This document shows, in pieces, positions 8,685 through 17,233 of a DNA stretch of 64,000 nt. Source of the DNA: RGIG2041 sp045546315 (GTDB lineage: Bacteria; Bacillota; Clostridia; UBA1381; UMGS1253); NCBI GenBank assembly GCA_045546315.1, contig JAZQCN010000059.1, positions 1 through 64,000 on the forward strand, given 5' to 3'. A program made the position numbers and the translations under genes. A model generated the notes under the pieces. It saw only the letters and a program-made list of their open reading frames with translations. It was not told the DNA's origin and did not search any database. How positions within the stretch are numbered: position 1 is the first letter of the stretch; the number at the start of each line of letters is the position of its first letter.

Positions 8685-9283
8685 TATTTAACCGCCTCCA
8701 TTTCTGCATTTAAGCCGGGTGTCTGCATAAGCCACTTTGCAGCTGCAAGCGCAGTATCCGCGCCTCTGGCAATCGCTTTCGAGGAAATCGTTGCGCCGGA
8801 AAGCGCCTGAATCTCGTCTGCCTTCGGTGCTGACTTTGCTGCCCCGACCACTGCCGTTTTTCCTTTAAACTGATTTCTGAAATCTTCCTTTACAATGTTT
8901 GCACCGAGACCTGCCGTCTCGCCGTGCGACAAAATGCTTACGCCGGTAATTGCAAGCGAGGTATCCACACCGTAAATCACTTCAATTGCACCGCCGTAGC
9001 CCGTCGGTATTACCTTAAAACAATAGCCGACAACCGAATTTCCGTCCAGCGCAACATACGCCGCACTGACAACCTCCGGCAGCTCTAACAACGCAAGCCC
9101 ATCCGTCGGCTCAAAGCTTTGCGCCGCAATAACTTCCTTTAGCGCCTCCTGTTCAGCCAGGGCACTGTTTTGCGCGATTTTATCCTCTGTCAAAAGGTTT
9201 GCACCGGCAAGAAGCGCCGCAACCACAGCCGTGATTAAAAACAGAACAAGTGCATTTTTTGCTACATCCCATACCTTAGCCAC
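8684..9283 (-). CDS. rnfG: Rnf complex flavoprotein subunit RnfG
   Basis: A 199-residue protein with one N-terminal membrane segment (about residues 10-30) and an extracytoplasmic FMN-binding domain. The covalent flavinylation motif appears as SGATISS, where the threonine carries FMN in characterised Rnf and Nqr complexes. It overlaps the 3' end of rnfD by eight bases. Confidence 0.96.
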   Translation of the reverse strand: MAKVWDVAKNALVLFLITAVVAALLAGANLLTEDKIAQNSALAEQEALKEVIAAQSFEPTDGLALLELPEVVSAAYVALDGNSVVGYCFKVIPTGYGGAIEVIYGVDTSLAITGVSILSHGETAGLGANIVKEDFRNQFKGKTAVVGAAKSAPKADEIQALSGATISSKAIARGADTALAAAKWLMQTPGLNAEMEAVK

Positions 9284-10307
9284 GCTTCTTCACCTCCCCG
9301 AATACACGCGGACGCACCAGCTTATCCAAAAGCGGTGTTGCCACATTCATCAAAAGGATTGCGTAGGTTGTACCCTCCGGATAACCGCCGAAACGACGAA
9401 TCACAAAGGTTAAAAGACCGCAGCCGATACCGAAAATAATCTGACCGCCCGTCGTAACCGGACTCGTCACATAGTCGGTTGCCATAAACCATGCACCGAG
9501 CATCACACCGCCGGAGCAAAGGCTGATGAGAACAAACTGCAAATCATATTTATGTACGCCAAAGAAAAATGTTAAAACTGCCAGCGATAAAAGGAAGGAC
9601 AGCGGAATACGCAAATCGATGACACGACGAAGCAGCAGATAAAGCGCACCGATTAAAATCGCAAGCGTGCTGACCTCGCCGATACAGCCACCAACATTGC
9701 CGAAAAATGCATCCGCCAGCTTTACCGATACTTCCCCCGTTTCTTTTAAAATACCGAGCGGCGTCGCACTCGATGCCGCATCCACAGCGTATTTTGCAAA
9801 GCTGCCCACCGGCTTTATAAAGTTTGTCATAAACACCGGCCACGCGGAAAGCATAAACGCACGCGCGCTGAGCGCGGGATTTACAAAGTTGTGCCCAAGG
9901 CCGCCAAAGAGCTGCTTTACCACCACAATTGCAAATACCGTGCCGACAATCGCCATCCACAGCGGTATCGTTACCGGCAGGTTAAACGCAAGCAGCATAC
10001 CCGTTACAACTGCGCTCAAATCTCTGATGCAGGTCTGCTTACTTGCAAGCGCAAGCGCCTGCTTCATACAAATACCGCGCTCGGCATGCAAGCACACACC
10101 AATATAAAGCCATTGATAAATAAACTCCGCTGCCACGGCGGCACATACGCACACCATCGTCACAACCAATGCGCGCACACCGAAGAAATACCAGCCCGCA
10201 AACAGCGCAGGCAACAGCGCGATAATCACATCCAGCATCACACGCCGTGTCGTATTTGCACTGACGATATGCGGCGATGCAGAAACCACAAATTTTTCAT
10301 TTGCCAT
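9276..10307 (-). CDS. rnfD: Rnf complex flavoprotein membrane subunit RnfD
   Basis: A 343-residue integral membrane protein of the NqrB/RnfD family. The covalent FMN site is visible as SSATPLG (SGAT-like, with the first glycine replaced by serine). I start at the ATG at 10307 (MANEKFVVSASPH) because an AGGAG lies just upstream and the sequence aligns with the usual RnfD N-terminus. The frame stays open upstream, but that stretch overlaps rnfC out of frame. Confidence 0.95.
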   Translation of the reverse strand: MANEKFVVSASPHIVSANTTRRVMLDVIIALLPALFAGWYFFGVRALVVTMVCVCAAVAAEFIYQWLYIGVCLHAERGICMKQALALASKQTCIRDLSAVVTGMLLAFNLPVTIPLWMAIVGTVFAIVVVKQLFGGLGHNFVNPALSARAFMLSAWPVFMTNFIKPVGSFAKYAVDAASSATPLGILKETGEVSVKLADAFFGNVGGCIGEVSTLAILIGALYLLLRRVIDLRIPLSFLLSLAVLTFFFGVHKYDLQFVLISLCSGGVMLGAWFMATDYVTSPVTTGGQIIFGIGCGLLTFVIRRFGGYPEGTTYAILLMNVATPLLDKLVRPRVFGEVKKRG

Positions 10308-10326
10308 AATCTCGAATCTCCTTAGG

Positions 10327-11658
10327 CTATTTTTTCGCAGAAGCTGCCCTGCGCTTTGCAATTGCTTTCTGTCTTGCAATGCGGATATTGGAAACCAAAT
10401 GCCGTTTTGCCGGGCAAACATAAGCGCAGCTGCCGCATTCGATACAGTCTGCCGCGTGCATGCGCTCGCAAGCATCCCAATCGCCGATTTCGGCATAATT
10501 GTTCAGCGTAAGCGGTACCAGATGCATCGGACACGCCTGTACACAGCGACCGCAGCGAATACACGCCTGCGCCGCATCGTAAATCGTCTCGCTTCTCGAA
10601 AGCGCCAGAAGCGCCGATGTGCCCTTAATCACCGGCACATCCAGGCTCGACTGCGCGATACCCATCATCGGGCCGCCCTGCAGTACCTTCTCCGGCTCTG
10701 TTTTGAAGCCGCCCGCCTGTTCAAACACATGCCTGAAGCTCGTACCTGTACGCACCTCAAAGTTTGCAGGCTCTTTTACGCAATCGCCCGAAACCGTAAC
10801 AATTCTTCGAATAATCGGCATACCCGTTGCAATGGCATTACCGACGGAAACCATCGTGTCGATATTGAGCACGATTACACCGGCATCTGCCGGCAAGCCG
10901 CCTACCGGCACCTCGCGCCCGGTTACTGCATTGATAATATGCTTTTCCGAGCCCTGCGGATACTTTTTCTTTAAAACCTTAACCTCGATGCCATTATATT
11001 TTTTCGCTGTTTCGCGGATGACTTTAATTGCATCCGGCTTATTGTCTTCAATTGCAATATAGCCCTTATCCAAGCCGAAAACACGCATAACCGCACGCAA
11101 GCCGCAAATGACTCTGTCCGGCTGCTCAAGCATCACGCGATGGTCACTGGTCAGATACGGCTCGCACTCTGCGCCGTTTAAAATCACATAGTCGATTTTT
11201 TTATCCGGCGGCGGAGAAAGCTTGATATGCGTCGGGAAGCACGCGCCGCCCAGGCCTACAATACCTGCATCGCGTACAATTTTTACAATTTCCTGCGCTG
11301 AAAGGTCCTCAATCTCCCCCTTCGGGGTAATGCTCGGGTCCACCTCATATGTAAAATCGTTTTCGATAATAATGCTTGTTATCATACTCCCGTTCGGGTG
11401 CTGTCTGGGCTCAATTGCCTTTACCGTGCCCGAAACGGAGCTGTGCAGCGGCGAAGAAACAAACGCTTCCGAGTCTGCAATCTTTGTGCCGACACAGACG
11501 CGGTCACCGACCGCTACTACCGGCTCAAGCGGTGCGCCCAAATGCTGCAATACGGGATACACATGCTCTTTACAGCCTTCGATTTTGCGAATCGGAACAT
11601 GCTTAGTATAATGTTTATTATCCGGCGGATGTACACCGCCTCTGAAGGTCAATGCCAT
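10327..11658 (-). CDS. rnfC: Rnf complex NADH-binding subunit RnfC
   Basis: RnfC is the cytoplasmic NADH/flavin- and iron-sulfur-containing subunit that reduces NAD+ during ferredoxin oxidation. This 443-residue protein opens with the family signature TFRGGVHPPDNK, has the glycine-rich GLGGACFPTHIKL segment and ends with two [4Fe-4S] motifs, CIRCGRCVQACP and CIECGSCAYVCP. The ATG at 11658 follows AGGAGG at good spacing. It is the first gene of the operon, with a promoter and Rex-like site just upstream. Confidence 0.97.
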   Translation of the reverse strand: MALTFRGGVHPPDNKHYTKHVPIRKIEGCKEHVYPVLQHLGAPLEPVVAVGDRVCVGTKIADSEAFVSSPLHSSVSGTVKAIEPRQHPNGSMITSIIIENDFTYEVDPSITPKGEIEDLSAQEIVKIVRDAGIVGLGGACFPTHIKLSPPPDKKIDYVILNGAECEPYLTSDHRVMLEQPDRVICGLRAVMRVFGLDKGYIAIEDNKPDAIKVIRETAKKYNGIEVKVLKKKYPQGSEKHIINAVTGREVPVGGLPADAGVIVLNIDTMVSVGNAIATGMPIIRRIVTVSGDCVKEPANFEVRTGTSFRHVFEQAGGFKTEPEKVLQGGPMMGIAQSSLDVPVIKGTSALLALSRSETIYDAAQACIRCGRCVQACPMHLVPLTLNNYAEIGDWDACERMHAADCIECGSCAYVCPAKRHLVSNIRIARQKAIAKRRAASAKK

Positions 11659-11693
11659 AGTATGCCCCTCCTTTTTCCACAATATATAAATAT

Positions 11694-11723
11694 ATTATCA
11701 CACTTTTCAAACATACACAACAA
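11694..11723 (-). promoter_or_regulatory. Promoter of the rnf operon
   Basis: On the minus strand, TTGTTG (11718-11723) and GATAAT (11694-11699) are 18 bases apart, upstream of rnfC. The Rex-like site abuts the -35 element. Confidence 0.6.
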
Positions 11724-11741
11724 TAGTTATTATTTTAACAA
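11724..11741 (-). promoter_or_regulatory. Rex-like redox operator
   Basis: The minus strand reads TTGTTAAAATAATAACTA, matching 12 of the 14 defined positions of the Rex consensus TTGTTAA-N4-TTAACAA. It sits directly next to the -35 of the rnf promoter, where binding would affect initiation. Rex senses the NADH/NAD+ ratio, which fits control of an NAD+-reducing complex. Confidence 0.55.
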
Positions 11742-11744
11742 AAA

Positions 11745-11760
11745 CCGCATCAATTTGCGG
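11745..11760. other. Hairpin upstream of the rnf promoter
   Basis: CCGCA-TCAATT-TGCGG forms a short stem-loop. On the minus strand it is followed by TTTTTGTT, so it looks terminator-like, though no minus-strand gene lies upstream. It may shield the rnf promoter from antisense transcription, or it may be chance. Confidence 0.35.
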
Positions 11761-11836
11761 CTCTGCGCGGAAATATTTTTATACAAAGGTGCATATAGTT
11801 TAGTATTCAATTTTTAAAAAATGGCAGGTGCTGCAT

Positions 11837-13369
11837 ATGAAAAAACAAACCTTTGTCAAAAACGCCGCGATTTTAACGCTGACCTCTCTGATTTTGCGTA
11901 CGGTAGGCATTTTTTTACGCATTTACATCGCCGGGCAAATCGGCGCGGAGGGCATGGGTCTGCACGCGCTGATTTTTACGGTGTATACCTTTGCAAGCGC
12001 CGTGGCAACCGCCGGACTGAGTCTTGCCGTAACGCGGTTGGTTTCGGAGGACTTTGCCGTCGGCGGTAAGGCCTCTGTGCGCTGTATCCTCAAAAAAGCC
12101 TTACCGCTCAGCCTGCTGCTCGGCTGCGGTGCAACCGTGATTTTGTTTTTCGGTGCGGAAACCATTGCAGTCTATTGGCTCTGCGACGCGCGTGCAACGC
12201 TTTCTCTGCGTATTCTGTCGCTCGGGCTTCCGCCGATGGCAATCAGCGCCTGCTTTAAGGGCTACTTTATGGCAAGGCGCAACGCAAAAACGCCGTCCGA
12301 CTCCCAGCTGCTCGAGCAGGTCATCCGTATTGCGGCCGTCTTGTTTTTACTCAAACCGATGGCAAAGCACGGTCTGAGCTATGCCTGTGCTGCCATCGTG
12401 CTCGGCAACGCCATCAGTGAATTTGCTGCCTGCATCTACCTTGCGTTCGGCTACAACAAAGACTATAAAGCGATAAGCTACAGCGGTAGCGCAAAGCCGC
12501 AAATTCTTTCTCGCCTGCTTGCCGTATTTTTGCCGGTCGCCTTTACAGGACATATCAACACCGCCTTACATATGACAGAAAACCTGCTTGTGCCGCAAGC
12601 GCTGTCGCGCTTCACCGCAGATAATGCCCTTGCGCTGTCGCAGTTTGGTATGCTTAAAGGCATGGCACTGCCGGCGCTGTTTTTCCCGGCTTCGTTTTTA
12701 AGTGCACTTTCTTCCCTGCTCGTTCCGGAAATGTCGGAATACGGCGCAAAAAACCAGCAACGCAGTATTGCACACACAGCAGAATTCACTCTGCGCATCA
12801 CCTTTATATCCGCCGTTTTGATTGGCGGTCTGTTTATGGCATACCCAGAAGAAATCGCGCAGCTTTTGTATAAGGAAAATGATGTGGCACTCTATATTGC
12901 CTACCTTGCACCTATTGTACCCTTTATGTACTTGGAAAGCATCGCCACCGGTCTTTTACACGGGCTCGGACAACAAATGGCAACGCTCAAATACAACCTC
13001 GCCAACTCCGCCGTGCGCATCAGCGCCGTGCTGTTTTTTGTGCCGCGCTACGGCATTCGCGGCTTTTTGTGGATAATGATTCTGAGCAATCTTTACACTT
13101 CGCTTTCTTGCCTGCACCGCCTTTGCAAGGTTGCGCGCGTGCAGCTTTCCTGGCGCCGGTGTGCCATTTTACCGACTGTCTGCTGCACGCTTGCGCTATT
13201 GGTCTGCCATGTATACAATCGCTTCGGCGCGGGCCTTTTGCATATGCTTGGCGGCATGGCACTGTTTTGTACTGTCTTTTTGCTGCTTGCCTGCATCACG
13301 GGCACAGTATTGCCGACAGACTTTGCAAGCCTGCGCGCAGTTTTTTCCCGCACAAAGCAAAAACAGTGA
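11837..13369 (+). CDS. SpoVB/MurJ-like polysaccharide flippase (MOP superfamily)
   Basis: A 510-residue protein with about 14 membrane segments, matching the polysaccharide-transport branch of the MATE/MOP exporter superfamily. Its N-terminus (FVKNAAILTLTSLILRTVG...) is typical of stage V sporulation protein B and related lipid-II or wall-precursor flippases in Clostridia. It may move cell wall or spore cortex precursors across the membrane. The ATG at 11837 is preferred over a GTG at 11828; the ribosome binding site is weak. The stop codon lies inside the terminator stem. Confidence 0.85.
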   Translation: MKKQTFVKNAAILTLTSLILRTVGIFLRIYIAGQIGAEGMGLHALIFTVYTFASAVATAGLSLAVTRLVSEDFAVGGKASVRCILKKALPLSLLLGCGATVILFFGAETIAVYWLCDARATLSLRILSLGLPPMAISACFKGYFMARRNAKTPSDSQLLEQVIRIAAVLFLLKPMAKHGLSYACAAIVLGNAISEFAACIYLAFGYNKDYKAISYSGSAKPQILSRLLAVFLPVAFTGHINTALHMTENLLVPQALSRFTADNALALSQFGMLKGMALPALFFPASFLSALSSLLVPEMSEYGAKNQQRSIAHTAEFTLRITFISAVLIGGLFMAYPEEIAQLLYKENDVALYIAYLAPIVPFMYLESIATGLLHGLGQQMATLKYNLANSAVRISAVLFFVPRYGIRGFLWIMILSNLYTSLSCLHRLCKVARVQLSWRRCAILPTVCCTLALLVCHVYNRFGAGLLHMLGGMALFCTVFLLLACITGTVLPTDFASLRAVFSRTKQKQ

Positions 13370-13393
13370 GCAACCGCTCACTGTTTTTGCTTT
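13354..13393. terminator. Bidirectional terminator between convergent genes
   Basis: GCAAAAACAGTGAG and CTCACTGTTTTTGC form a long perfect stem with a short loop, A-rich on the left and T-rich on the right. It overlaps the ends of both the flippase gene and the small minus-strand gene. Confidence 0.9.
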
Positions 13394-13556
13394 ATAATAT
13401 GCTGTATTCAAAATTTTCATAGTGCAACCGTACACCAAGGTCTGTACCGAGCGGCAACAGTGCCAATGCGATAAACAGCTCGCCGCCGTCCTCCTCGTTT
13501 TTCAAAATTGCGTACTCGCCTTCGATGCGCACAACAATATAATCCTTCGGTTCCAT
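13392..13556 (-). CDS. Small DUF3006-like protein (54 aa)
   Basis: This short gene encodes 54 residues beginning MEPKDYIVVRIEGEYAIL and containing ALALLPLGTDLGVRL. The layout matches the small beta-rich DUF3006 family (DRIEGdyAVLE... then a LPxgxxxGd stretch), whose function is unknown. A strong AGGAGG lies before the ATG, and the gene starts 19 bases after the trxB stop, so it is probably cotranscribed. It ends inside the shared terminator. Confidence 0.8.
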   Translation of the reverse strand: MEPKDYIVVRIEGEYAILKNEEDGGELFIALALLPLGTDLGVRLHYENFEYSIL

Positions 13557-13575
13557 GCTGTCTTCCTCCTAAGTG

Positions 13576-14478
13576 TTAACGAATATACTCACACGCGGCA
13601 AGCGCTGCAATTGCGCCGCCCGCCGCGGCGGTTACCAGCTGACGAATCTGCTTTGTACGGCAGTCGCCCGCTGCAAAAATGCCTTCCGTGCTTGTTTTGC
13701 AATCCTCACCGGCAACAATGTAGCCGTATTCATCAAGCGCGACCAAATCCTTGGCAATCGCCGTCGCCGGCACCTGACCAACCGCAACAAACAACCCATC
13801 GACTGCAATGCGTCTTGTTTCGCCGCTTTCCTTATTTTTTACAGTAACACCGGCGAAGGCTTCCTCTCCCTCTACCGTTTCTACAACGCTGTCGAGCACA
13901 AATTCGAGGTTTTGCTTATCCTTTAAAAGCGCAAGCTTTGCCTCCTCCGCGCGAAAGCCCTGTCGACGGTGAATCAGATACACCTTGTTACAGTAGTCCG
14001 TCAAGAAAAGCGCATCATCAATGGCGGTATTGCCGCCGCCAACCACGGCTACATCCTTGCCGCGGAAAAAGGCACCGTCGCAGGTTGCGCAATACGAAAT
14101 ACCGCGCCCCGTAAACTTCTCTTCTCCTTCTACCCCGAGCGGACGGTTCTTTGCGCCAACCGCCAAAATCAACGACTTTGCCTCGAGCGTTTTGCCGCGC
14201 TTGGTTGTTACTGTAAACACATCGCTCTTCTCCACGCTGACCGGCGCATCAAACAGCACCTGCGCGCCAAGCGCCGTTGCCTGCTCAAACAGCTCGGTTG
14301 CGTAGTCCACACCCGAAACCTTTTTAATGCCCGGGTAGTTTTCAATCTCCAATGTGTTCACAATCTGACCGCCGTAAACGCTCTCCTCCAGCACGGCAAC
14401 GCTGCGCCCTGCGCGTACACCGTAGATTGCCGCCGTGAGGCCCGCCGTTCCGGCACCGAAAATTAAAATATCGTACAT
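13576..14478 (-). CDS. trxB: Thioredoxin reductase (NADPH)
   Basis: A 300-residue flavoprotein that transfers electrons from NADPH to thioredoxin. Seen in order: an N-terminal FAD motif GAGTAGLTAA; the redox-active disulfide CATC at residues 130-133; the pyridine-nucleotide motif GGGNTAIDDA at 147-156; and a C-terminal FAD motif IFAAGDC. The length is normal for low-molecular-weight TrxB. A promoter (TTGAAA-17-TATAAT) lies upstream, and a small DUF3006-like gene follows. Confidence 0.96.
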   Translation of the reverse strand: MYDILIFGAGTAGLTAAIYGVRAGRSVAVLEESVYGGQIVNTLEIENYPGIKKVSGVDYATELFEQATALGAQVLFDAPVSVEKSDVFTVTTKRGKTLEAKSLILAVGAKNRPLGVEGEEKFTGRGISYCATCDGAFFRGKDVAVVGGGNTAIDDALFLTDYCNKVYLIHRRQGFRAEEAKLALLKDKQNLEFVLDSVVETVEGEEAFAGVTVKNKESGETRRIAVDGLFVAVGQVPATAIAKDLVALDEYGYIVAGEDCKTSTEGIFAAGDCRTKQIRQLVTAAAGGAIAALAACEYIR

Positions 14479-14518
14479 CGTACTCCCTCATTTCTCTATC
14501 GAAGCTTTTCTATCCCCT

Positions 14519-14547
14519 ATTATAACCAATCCGAAACAAAATTTCAA
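14519..14547 (-). promoter_or_regulatory. Promoter of trxB
   Basis: Minus-strand TTGAAA (14542-14547) and TATAAT (14519-14524) with a 17-base spacer, about 40 bases upstream of the trxB start. Confidence 0.75.
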
Positions 14548-14559
14548 TCCGTTTTTTCA

Positions 14560-14588
14560 TTGACTTTTTCTCTGTAACATATTATAAT
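14560..14588 (+). promoter_or_regulatory. Promoter of the serine hydrolase gene
   Basis: TTGACT (14560-14565) and TATAAT (14583-14588) with a 17-base spacer, 28 bases before the ATG. It diverges from the trxB promoter. Confidence 0.78.
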
Positions 14589-14616
14589 TCTCACTATAGA
14601 AAAGGAGTGTTTTTTT

Positions 14617-15759
14617 ATGAATTTTGAATACTTAAAAGCATATATGGACAATCTGGGCAAAACACTGCGCATCCCGGGTAGATATATCATTGTAACCCAC
14701 CATGGCAAGCGCGTATTTGAATATGGTGCAGGCTATGCAGACGAAGCAAAAACCAAGCCGTTTGCGGCAGACACACTTGTGAATTTATATTCCTGCACTA
14801 AGCCGATTGCCTGCACGGCAGCGCTGCAGCTTTTAGAGAAGGGCAAATTCCTGTTGGAAGACCCGATTGCAAACTATCTGCCGGCTTTCAAAGATATGAC
14901 AGTTCGTCATATCACAAAGAACGGTATAACAGAAATCAGAAAGGCGGAAAAACCGATTTTGATTCACCAGCTGTTTACGATGACTGCAGGCTTGAGTTAC
15001 GATTTGACCTCCCCCTCCATCCAAAAGGCAAAAGAAAACAAATCCTGTACTACGCAGGATTTCGTAAATGCGATTGCAAACGAGCCACTCTTGTTTGAAC
15101 CGGGCAGCGCCTATCGCTACAGCCTGTGCCACGATGTGCTCGGCGCGCTTATTGAAGTTGTTTCCGGTATGTCCTTCGGCGAATATTTAAAGAAAAATAT
15201 TTTCGAGCCGCTCGGTATGGAGAATACAGGCTTTAAAACAAACGAGGATATTTACGCGCGTATGGCAGACCAATACACATTAGATGCCGAAACCGATACC
15301 ATCAAAAACATAGGCAAAAACAACGAATTCCGTTTCAGCCCAAACTACGAAAGCGGCGGTGCAGGCCTCATTTCCTGTGCCGAAGACTATATTCGCTTTG
15401 TAACGGCAATGTCGCTGTTTGGCAAATCGCCGGAGGGCGCACAGATTTTAAGCAAGTCCACCATCAATATGATGCGTGCAACGCATGTGATTCCGACCGA
15501 GCTTGGTGCCCAGAATATGGGGATGTTCGGCAAGCAAGGCTACAATTACGGTCTGGGCGTGCGCACGGCTGTAGGCTCTGCTTGCGGCAGACTGATTGCC
15601 CCGGGTGAATTCGGTTGGGACGGCGCGGCAGGCTGCTTCGCTTTGATGGACCCGGACGAGGAAATTGCGATTTTCTATGCACAGCACAGACGCAATCCGC
15701 AAAACGCTGACAATCATCCGTACATCCGCAATATGGTGTATGCACAGCTGGTAAAATAA
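14617..15759 (+). CDS. Beta-lactamase-family (class C-like) serine hydrolase
   Basis: A 380-residue member of the serine beta-lactamase-like superfamily that includes class C beta-lactamases, DD-peptidases and EstB-type esterases. The catalytic SxxK motif is SCTK at residues 59-62, and a second tyrosine motif falls in YRYSLCHDVLG. There is no signal peptide, so it is more likely a cytoplasmic esterase than a secreted lactamase. AAAGGAG precedes the ATG. It is a single-gene unit between its own promoter and a terminator. Confidence 0.88.
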   Translation: MNFEYLKAYMDNLGKTLRIPGRYIIVTHHGKRVFEYGAGYADEAKTKPFAADTLVNLYSCTKPIACTAALQLLEKGKFLLEDPIANYLPAFKDMTVRHITKNGITEIRKAEKPILIHQLFTMTAGLSYDLTSPSIQKAKENKSCTTQDFVNAIANEPLLFEPGSAYRYSLCHDVLGALIEVVSGMSFGEYLKKNIFEPLGMENTGFKTNEDIYARMADQYTLDAETDTIKNIGKNNEFRFSPNYESGGAGLISCAEDYIRFVTAMSLFGKSPEGAQILSKSTINMMRATHVIPTELGAQNMGMFGKQGYNYGLGVRTAVGSACGRLIAPGEFGWDGAAGCFALMDPDEEIAIFYAQHRRNPQNADNHPYIRNMVYAQLVK

Positions 15760-15777
15760 TCTACAAAAAGGAAGAAT

Positions 15778-15810
15778 AAGGCAGGAGGAATTCTCTTGCC
15801 TTTCTTTTTT
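15778..15810 (+). terminator. Terminator after the serine hydrolase gene
   Basis: AAGGCA pairs with TGCCTT, with an inner GAG/CTC pairing, followed by TTTCTTTTTTT. Confidence 0.65.
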
Positions 15811-15815
15811 TATAT

Positions 15816-15841
15816 TTTTTGTCGAAAAGTGTCGACAAAAA
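15816..15841. promoter_or_regulatory. Palindromic operator candidate
   Basis: TTTTTGTCGA and TCGACAAAAA are perfect 10-bp inverted repeats separated by six bases. The right arm contains the -35 hexamer TCGACA (15832-15837) of a promoter whose TATAAT is at 15855-15860. The regulator is unknown. Confidence 0.5.
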
Positions 15842-15860
15842 GATTTTTCTCCTTTATAAT
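15832..15860 (+). promoter_or_regulatory. Promoter of the deacetylase-like gene
   Basis: TCGACA and TATAAT with a 17-base spacer, 34 bases upstream of the ATG at 15895; the -35 lies within the palindromic operator candidate. Confidence 0.6.
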
Positions 15861-15894
15861 AAAATCAAAGACAATTGTAAAGGGGAACACAAAA

Positions 15895-17196
15895 ATGCTG
15901 AAGGAAAAAGAACCCTCTGTTGAAATATCCAGAGATGCGCTTATAAAGTCGCTTGGCATTTCCGATAAGGACAAGCGCCGCGAGCGCAGAAAAAGACGGT
16001 TTAGAAAGAATCGGAAAAGGCTTTTGATTTTTGGCGCCGTTTTGCTTGTCATCGCAGTGGCAATTTGCTTTGCCATCGGCTCTTGTGCAAGCAATGCGCG
16101 CACAAGCAAAAAGCAAAAAATCGAAGCCGAGCTTGCACAGGCGCAGGCGCTTGCCGCAAGCTACAGCTACGATGAGGCCATTGCACTTTTAACCGATTCC
16201 AAATATGCAGAGCACGAAGAAGTCCTTGCCGCAAAGCAGGAAATCGAGCAAAAGAAATCCGAGCTTGTTTTGTACGACGGTCCGTATTACCATGTATTTT
16301 TCCACAGCCTGATTATCTACCCGGAGCTTGCCTTCGACGGCGACTACAAGCATGAAGGCTATGATATGTGGATGACAACGGTTTCCGAGTTTAAAGCAAT
16401 GCTGCCGCAGATGTACGAGCGCGGCTTTATCCTCTATCCGCTCGACAAAATCAAGGCTGAGGGCGGGATTATGCTGCCGCCGGGCAAAAAGCCGCTGATT
16501 ATCTCCATCGACGATGTAAACTACTATGAATATATGAAGGGCGACGGCTTTGCGGACAAGCTCGTCATCAACGACGAAGGCAACCTCGCCTGCGAGGTCA
16601 CCACACCGGAAGGCGAAGTCATCACCACCTATGACGGCGATGTAATGCCGATTTTAGACGAGTTTGTGCGTGAGCATCCCGACTTTTCTTGGCAGGGCGC
16701 AAAGGGCGTTGTTGCCGTAACCGGCTACGAGGGCGTGTTCGGCTACAGAACCGTTAAGCTCGAGGGCGAGGAAAAGGCGCAGGCAAAGGCAGAGGCAAAA
16801 AAAATCACCAACAAGCTTTTGGAAACCGGCTGGCTGCTCGCATGTCACAGCTACACACACAACGATTATTTCCGCGACGGTAATGTGGAAATGGAAGACT
16901 TAACCTATGACACCAACCGCTTTAAGGAGCGCACCGCAGAGGATGTAAACGCCCCGACCATTTACATCAGCCCCTTTGGCTACACCCTGCCGGAGGGCGA
17001 CGAAAGACTTTCGTATGTAAAAAATATGGGCTATACGATTTTCTGCCCGGTCAGCCCGGCAATGCGCACCTATATGACCGACGAGGGCGTGCTCTTCTCC
17101 GAGCGTCTCAACCTCGACCGATATAATATGCGCACCAAGAAGGAGTTTATCAACAAAACCTTCTTTGATGTAGATAGTGTGTATTATAACGAATAA
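15895..17196 (+). CDS. Membrane-anchored polysaccharide-deacetylase-like protein
   Basis: A 433-residue protein. It has a lysine/arginine-rich cytoplasmic start (residues 27-42), one membrane segment (about 43-63), a helical linker and an extracellular NodB-like domain. Metal and catalytic motifs are visible as ISIDD (Asp206-Asp207) and HSYTH (318-322), as in polysaccharide and peptidoglycan deacetylases. The insertion of about 100 residues between these motifs is longer than usual. It probably deacetylates a wall glycan outside the cell. The ATG at 15895 follows AAAGGGG; upstream in-frame codons have no ribosome binding site. Confidence 0.82.
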   Translation: MLKEKEPSVEISRDALIKSLGISDKDKRRERRKRRFRKNRKRLLIFGAVLLVIAVAICFAIGSCASNARTSKKQKIEAELAQAQALAASYSYDEAIALLTDSKYAEHEEVLAAKQEIEQKKSELVLYDGPYYHVFFHSLIIYPELAFDGDYKHEGYDMWMTTVSEFKAMLPQMYERGFILYPLDKIKAEGGIMLPPGKKPLIISIDDVNYYEYMKGDGFADKLVINDEGNLACEVTTPEGEVITTYDGDVMPILDEFVREHPDFSWQGAKGVVAVTGYEGVFGYRTVKLEGEEKAQAKAEAKKITNKLLETGWLLACHSYTHNDYFRDGNVEMEDLTYDTNRFKERTAEDVNAPTIYISPFGYTLPEGDERLSYVKNMGYTIFCPVSPAMRTYMTDEGVLFSERLNLDRYNMRTKKEFINKTFFDVDSVYYNE

Positions 17197-17199
17197 TGC

Positions 17200-17229
17200 A
17201 AAAAAAGAAGGCTTTCGCCTTCTTTTTTT
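17200..17229. terminator. Bidirectional terminator
   Basis: AAAGAAGGC and GCCTTCTTT flank a TTTC loop with A and T runs on either side. It serves the convergent deacetylase-like and GH106-like genes. Confidence 0.92.
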
Positions 17230-17233
17230 ATGC

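Noticed and set aside
15816..15841. LexA box at the deacetylase-like promoter
   Set aside because: The Firmicutes LexA site CGAAC-N4-GTTCG is not matched; the palindrome is GTCGA-based.
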